This document shows, piece after piece, positions 63,101 through 64,000 of a stretch of DNA of 64,000 nt. Each line of letters starts with the position of its first letter. Position 1 is the first letter of the stretch. A program made the position numbers and the translations under genes. The stretch spans positions 62,001-126,000 of the forward strand of contig DRGC01000049.1 of the NCBI GenBank assembly GCA_011050235.1. Direction: 5' to 3'. The notes beneath the pieces were generated by a model, which made no database searches, had not been told where the DNA came from, and saw only the letters and a program-made list of their open reading frames with translations. This DNA comes from Phycisphaerae bacterium. GTDB lineage: Bacteria > Planctomycetota > Phycisphaerae > SM23-33.

Positions 63101-64000
63101 CTGCAGATCCCGACATTGGGACATCGCCGCCACAAAACGCGCGTGGGCTTCGGCGTCCTCCGTCGAAGAGACCGGCTTGGAAACGCGGGTCAACAGAGCG
63201 ATCAGATCATCGACCTCAGAGCGACCGAGGTGGCGTATCGCCGTCTTGAGAACGACCGGCGTGCTGGACAGGCGGCCCCAGGCCCGAGTCGCCAGCTCCT
63301 CGCCGAAGACGCGCCCCAGATGCTGGGCCAGGTCGCCCATCCGGCTCAGTTCGGCCACACTGCCGCCAAGGACCCCCAGGATCGCCGCCCGCTCCTGGTC
63401 CGACGCCGCATCGGCCAACGACGCTAAGGTCAGTTCGATCCCCTCCCGAGCGGCTAGCCCTGCAAGTCGGTCGCGGGCGTCCTGATGACGGCGCCAAGAC
63501 TCCTCGGAGAGAATGTCGCGGCCGTAACGCGGCTCGAACATGTGGCGGATGCCCAGGCAGCTACTCAGCAACCCCGCCCGCTGTTGCACCGGGAGCTCGG
63601 CGTTGCGCGCCAAGGCCGCCAACTGTTCGGCCGCCGAGTGTGCTTCGTCCCCACCCGCCTGGATCTGCCCGAAATACCCACCGGCCTGCAGAATGGGATT
63701 GGCATGGGCCTTCAGCCATCCCCACGTCGGCGCGACGGCCTTGTGGCCAAACCGCTGCTCAGCCACCGTGAGCACCCATGCGCAGGACTGCAGCATGCTG
63801 GCGGGGAGGTAAATCCATTCCTTCTTGAACGCCTCCAGGTCGGCGACGCTTTCCTTGACCAGCCGATCACACTCATCTGCGTCCCCAGCCAGCCGGGCGG
63901 CGAACTGCAACTGCCACGCCAGCGGAACCGGGGACAACTTCAGCCGACGACGATAGGACAACTTGGCTCGATGATGATCTCGACTCAGGCGAGCGAGAAC
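60101..64000 (-). CDS. Large WG-repeat protein with C-terminal PDZ domain, 5' end beyond window
   Basis: At least 1,299 residues; the frame stays open to the window edge and the first internal start (TTG 63961) is not convincing. The first 330 residues are alpha-helical, followed by a propeller-like region to about 760. A Pro-rich linker leads to WG/KWG repeats (WGFVGRKGQWAIPAQFDGA, WGYIDLDGQTVI, FGFVDRQGRLAIKPQFSAA, WGYVNRRGEWVFPPQFEQA). A PDZ domain follows (AGSYAEQLGFLLGDMILRIGDRDIVG). The gene end after the repeat copy (APIVAPAAISAKVHSPLC...) is unlike the parallel tail at 55352, so it may be chimeric. Confidence 0.78.
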   Translation of the reverse strand, partial: VLARLSRDHHRAKLSYRRRLKLSPVPLAWQLQFAARLAGDADECDRLVKESVADLEAFKKEWIYLPASMLQSCAWVLTVAEQRFGHKAVAPTWGWLKAHANPILQAGGYFGQIQAGGDEAHSAAEQLAALARNAELPVQQRAGLLSSCLGIRHMFEPRYGRDILSEESWRRHQDARDRLAGLAAREGIELTLASLADAASDQERAAILGVLGGSVAELSRMGDLAQHLGRVFGEELATRAWGRLSSTPVVLKTAIRHLGRSEVDDLIALLTRVSKPVSSTEDAEAHARFVAAMSQCRDLQASLARRLLPTEAGPLDGAGQVNPWDMYGLQEIPITNVPKDYAGGHWDNIILDGDQLILIWQNVRHCYISTLPVTGGELRQLAKLDAPDPSELSLMQPIHWAAVLDDTLYVGRSWAVDSWAANRRVLKGEPPVAADWPALLAIEDGEIVKSYSESDGLPGRSINTLAAFEGRIYFGVDYRRLHVVESKHLAGFVRVAIGFKPGALASFDPATESFDVIASSRRVAPRNELDGGAPWGVTDILPDPKRDCLWLRIGETTPDHANPGAPIRNGMWRYRSKQSTLEVVDHFPGAMQWFDADRLSTIGLNLLRADTGEIEVFGPDRPYDRAFTLPGGGQYGRIGKGLNWPFGDGQVRYFGLGDYVLDGLVLCDPQTDRAYPYPRGGFGLTSDFSFLLPADGGVLIADRADFRLYRIARKQEAASQASPAPPQEDMSPPAMPPALAPPPKSKSILVLRAGRYHILNTETGELSPSGYYNFRGEHPQRAFWEGLAAVKQESDEKFGRHMHSYGLIDESGEVIMPLEQFQILPFKEGLAVAADGGAEDEKSKWGFVGRKGQWAIPAQFDGARSFSNGRAAVNLGSTYMELYPGNNLHMGGAWGFCDRQGSITTPIGYQAVQDYSEGLAAVHRSPYGWGYIDLDGQTVIAERYGTARPFQCGVAWVSQKDELRYSVVPDMNYYADTMVTYNEPYEPFWRRKQMPALRGQWRLIDRTGRYLTKDIEGQITDFHEDLAWFKPSDQRWGCLDTTGRVVIETRFSAPLPFSQGLARVGWDLPNGRFGFVDRQGRLAIKPQFSAADSFSEGLAAVCVGGDVTYGKDDYNVVHKPVGGRWGYVNRRGEWVFPPQFEQAGAFIDGVARVVKSGRVIYINRSGGVIYDAGALWSTTGSAVADVAAGSYAEQLGFLLGDMILRIGDRDIVGLDSLKRVDYTETVVYYIGRDGEAFIGVVPPGNHGLSAPIDMDYWRQPSTITPGIPTDTPPIERTDAPIVAPAAISAKVHSPLCSRW
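60158..60322 (+). repeat. Direct repeat, right copy (165 bp)
   Basis: Lies within the 3' end of the WG-repeat gene. Same orientation as the 168-bp copy at 55442-55609, and 3 nt shorter. Confidence 0.85.

Noticed and set aside
61442-63427. 661-codon plus-strand frame opposite the WG-repeat gene
   Set aside because: Antisense to clear propeller and WG-repeat sequence; no family features.

Overview
The window reads as a chromosome segment of a planctomycete, most like the class Phycisphaerae. The evidence is high GC content, a dockerin/PEP-CTERM protein, an H-x9-DG prepilin, several sulfatase-family enzymes, a VIT/VWA protein, a c-heme/PD40/TPR protein, Thr/Pro/Gln/Ala-rich linkers in exported proteins, and many start codons without a Shine-Dalgarno (SD) site. 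The species assignment is inference. I saw no rRNA, tRNA, CRISPR array, prophage or transposase gene.

Layout. 1-10.5 kb is housekeeping: the end of scpA, a RidA protein, a minus-strand operon with two tandem PurF paralogues plus a flavin reductase and a secreted protein, a VIT/VWA protein, and glycyl-tRNA synthetase. 10.5-15.1 kb holds a MerR regulator, a haem-c histidine kinase, a GH113-like protein and a lipoprotein flanked by 63-bp repeats. 15.2-26.1 kb holds bioA-bioD, pcm, a LysM lipoprotein, recG, a TrkH/TrkA potassium uptake pair, and rpiB with a TsaC/arginine-phosphatase-like fusion. 26.2-32.7 kb holds a PA14/PKD/TPR protein and a plus-strand operon: HAD phosphatase, MacB/FtsX-type permease, LolD-type ATPase, VTT membrane protein, lipoprotein, and perhaps a 59-aa protein. 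32.7-38.9 kb holds an alcohol dehydrogenase, a lipoprotein, a sulfatase-fold protein with Thr at the nucleophile site, a Na/Pi cotransporter with a separate PhoU, and a PHP hydrolase.

39-52.8 kb is a glycan-degradation region: a GH95-like enzyme, two Cys-type sulfatases, an anaerobic sulfatase-maturating radical SAM enzyme (anSME), a DUF2284 protein, an FG-GAP beta-propeller, a GH172 (DUF2961) enzyme, a prepilin, a TIM-barrel isomerase and a GT-C glycosyltransferase. None of the hydrolases or sulfatases shows a signal peptide, which suggests intracellular processing of a sulfated sugar. 52.8-64 kb holds two URO-D-family proteins. It then has a roughly 4.5-kb segment (c-haem/PD40/TPR protein, small membrane protein, PEP-CTERM protein) bracketed by a 165-168-bp direct repeat that duplicates the 3' part of a very large WG-repeat/PDZ gene.

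The most notable observations are: (1) adjacent PurF paralogues whose active sites are degenerate in complementary ways; (2) a TsaC-YwlE-type fusion translationally coupled to an RpiB with Asp at the usual Cys position; (3) several genes with a -10 hexamer exactly 9 nt before ATG, implying leaderless mRNAs; (4) a varied set of palindromic intergenic elements; and (5) the duplicated gene end around the 55.6-60.1 kb segment.
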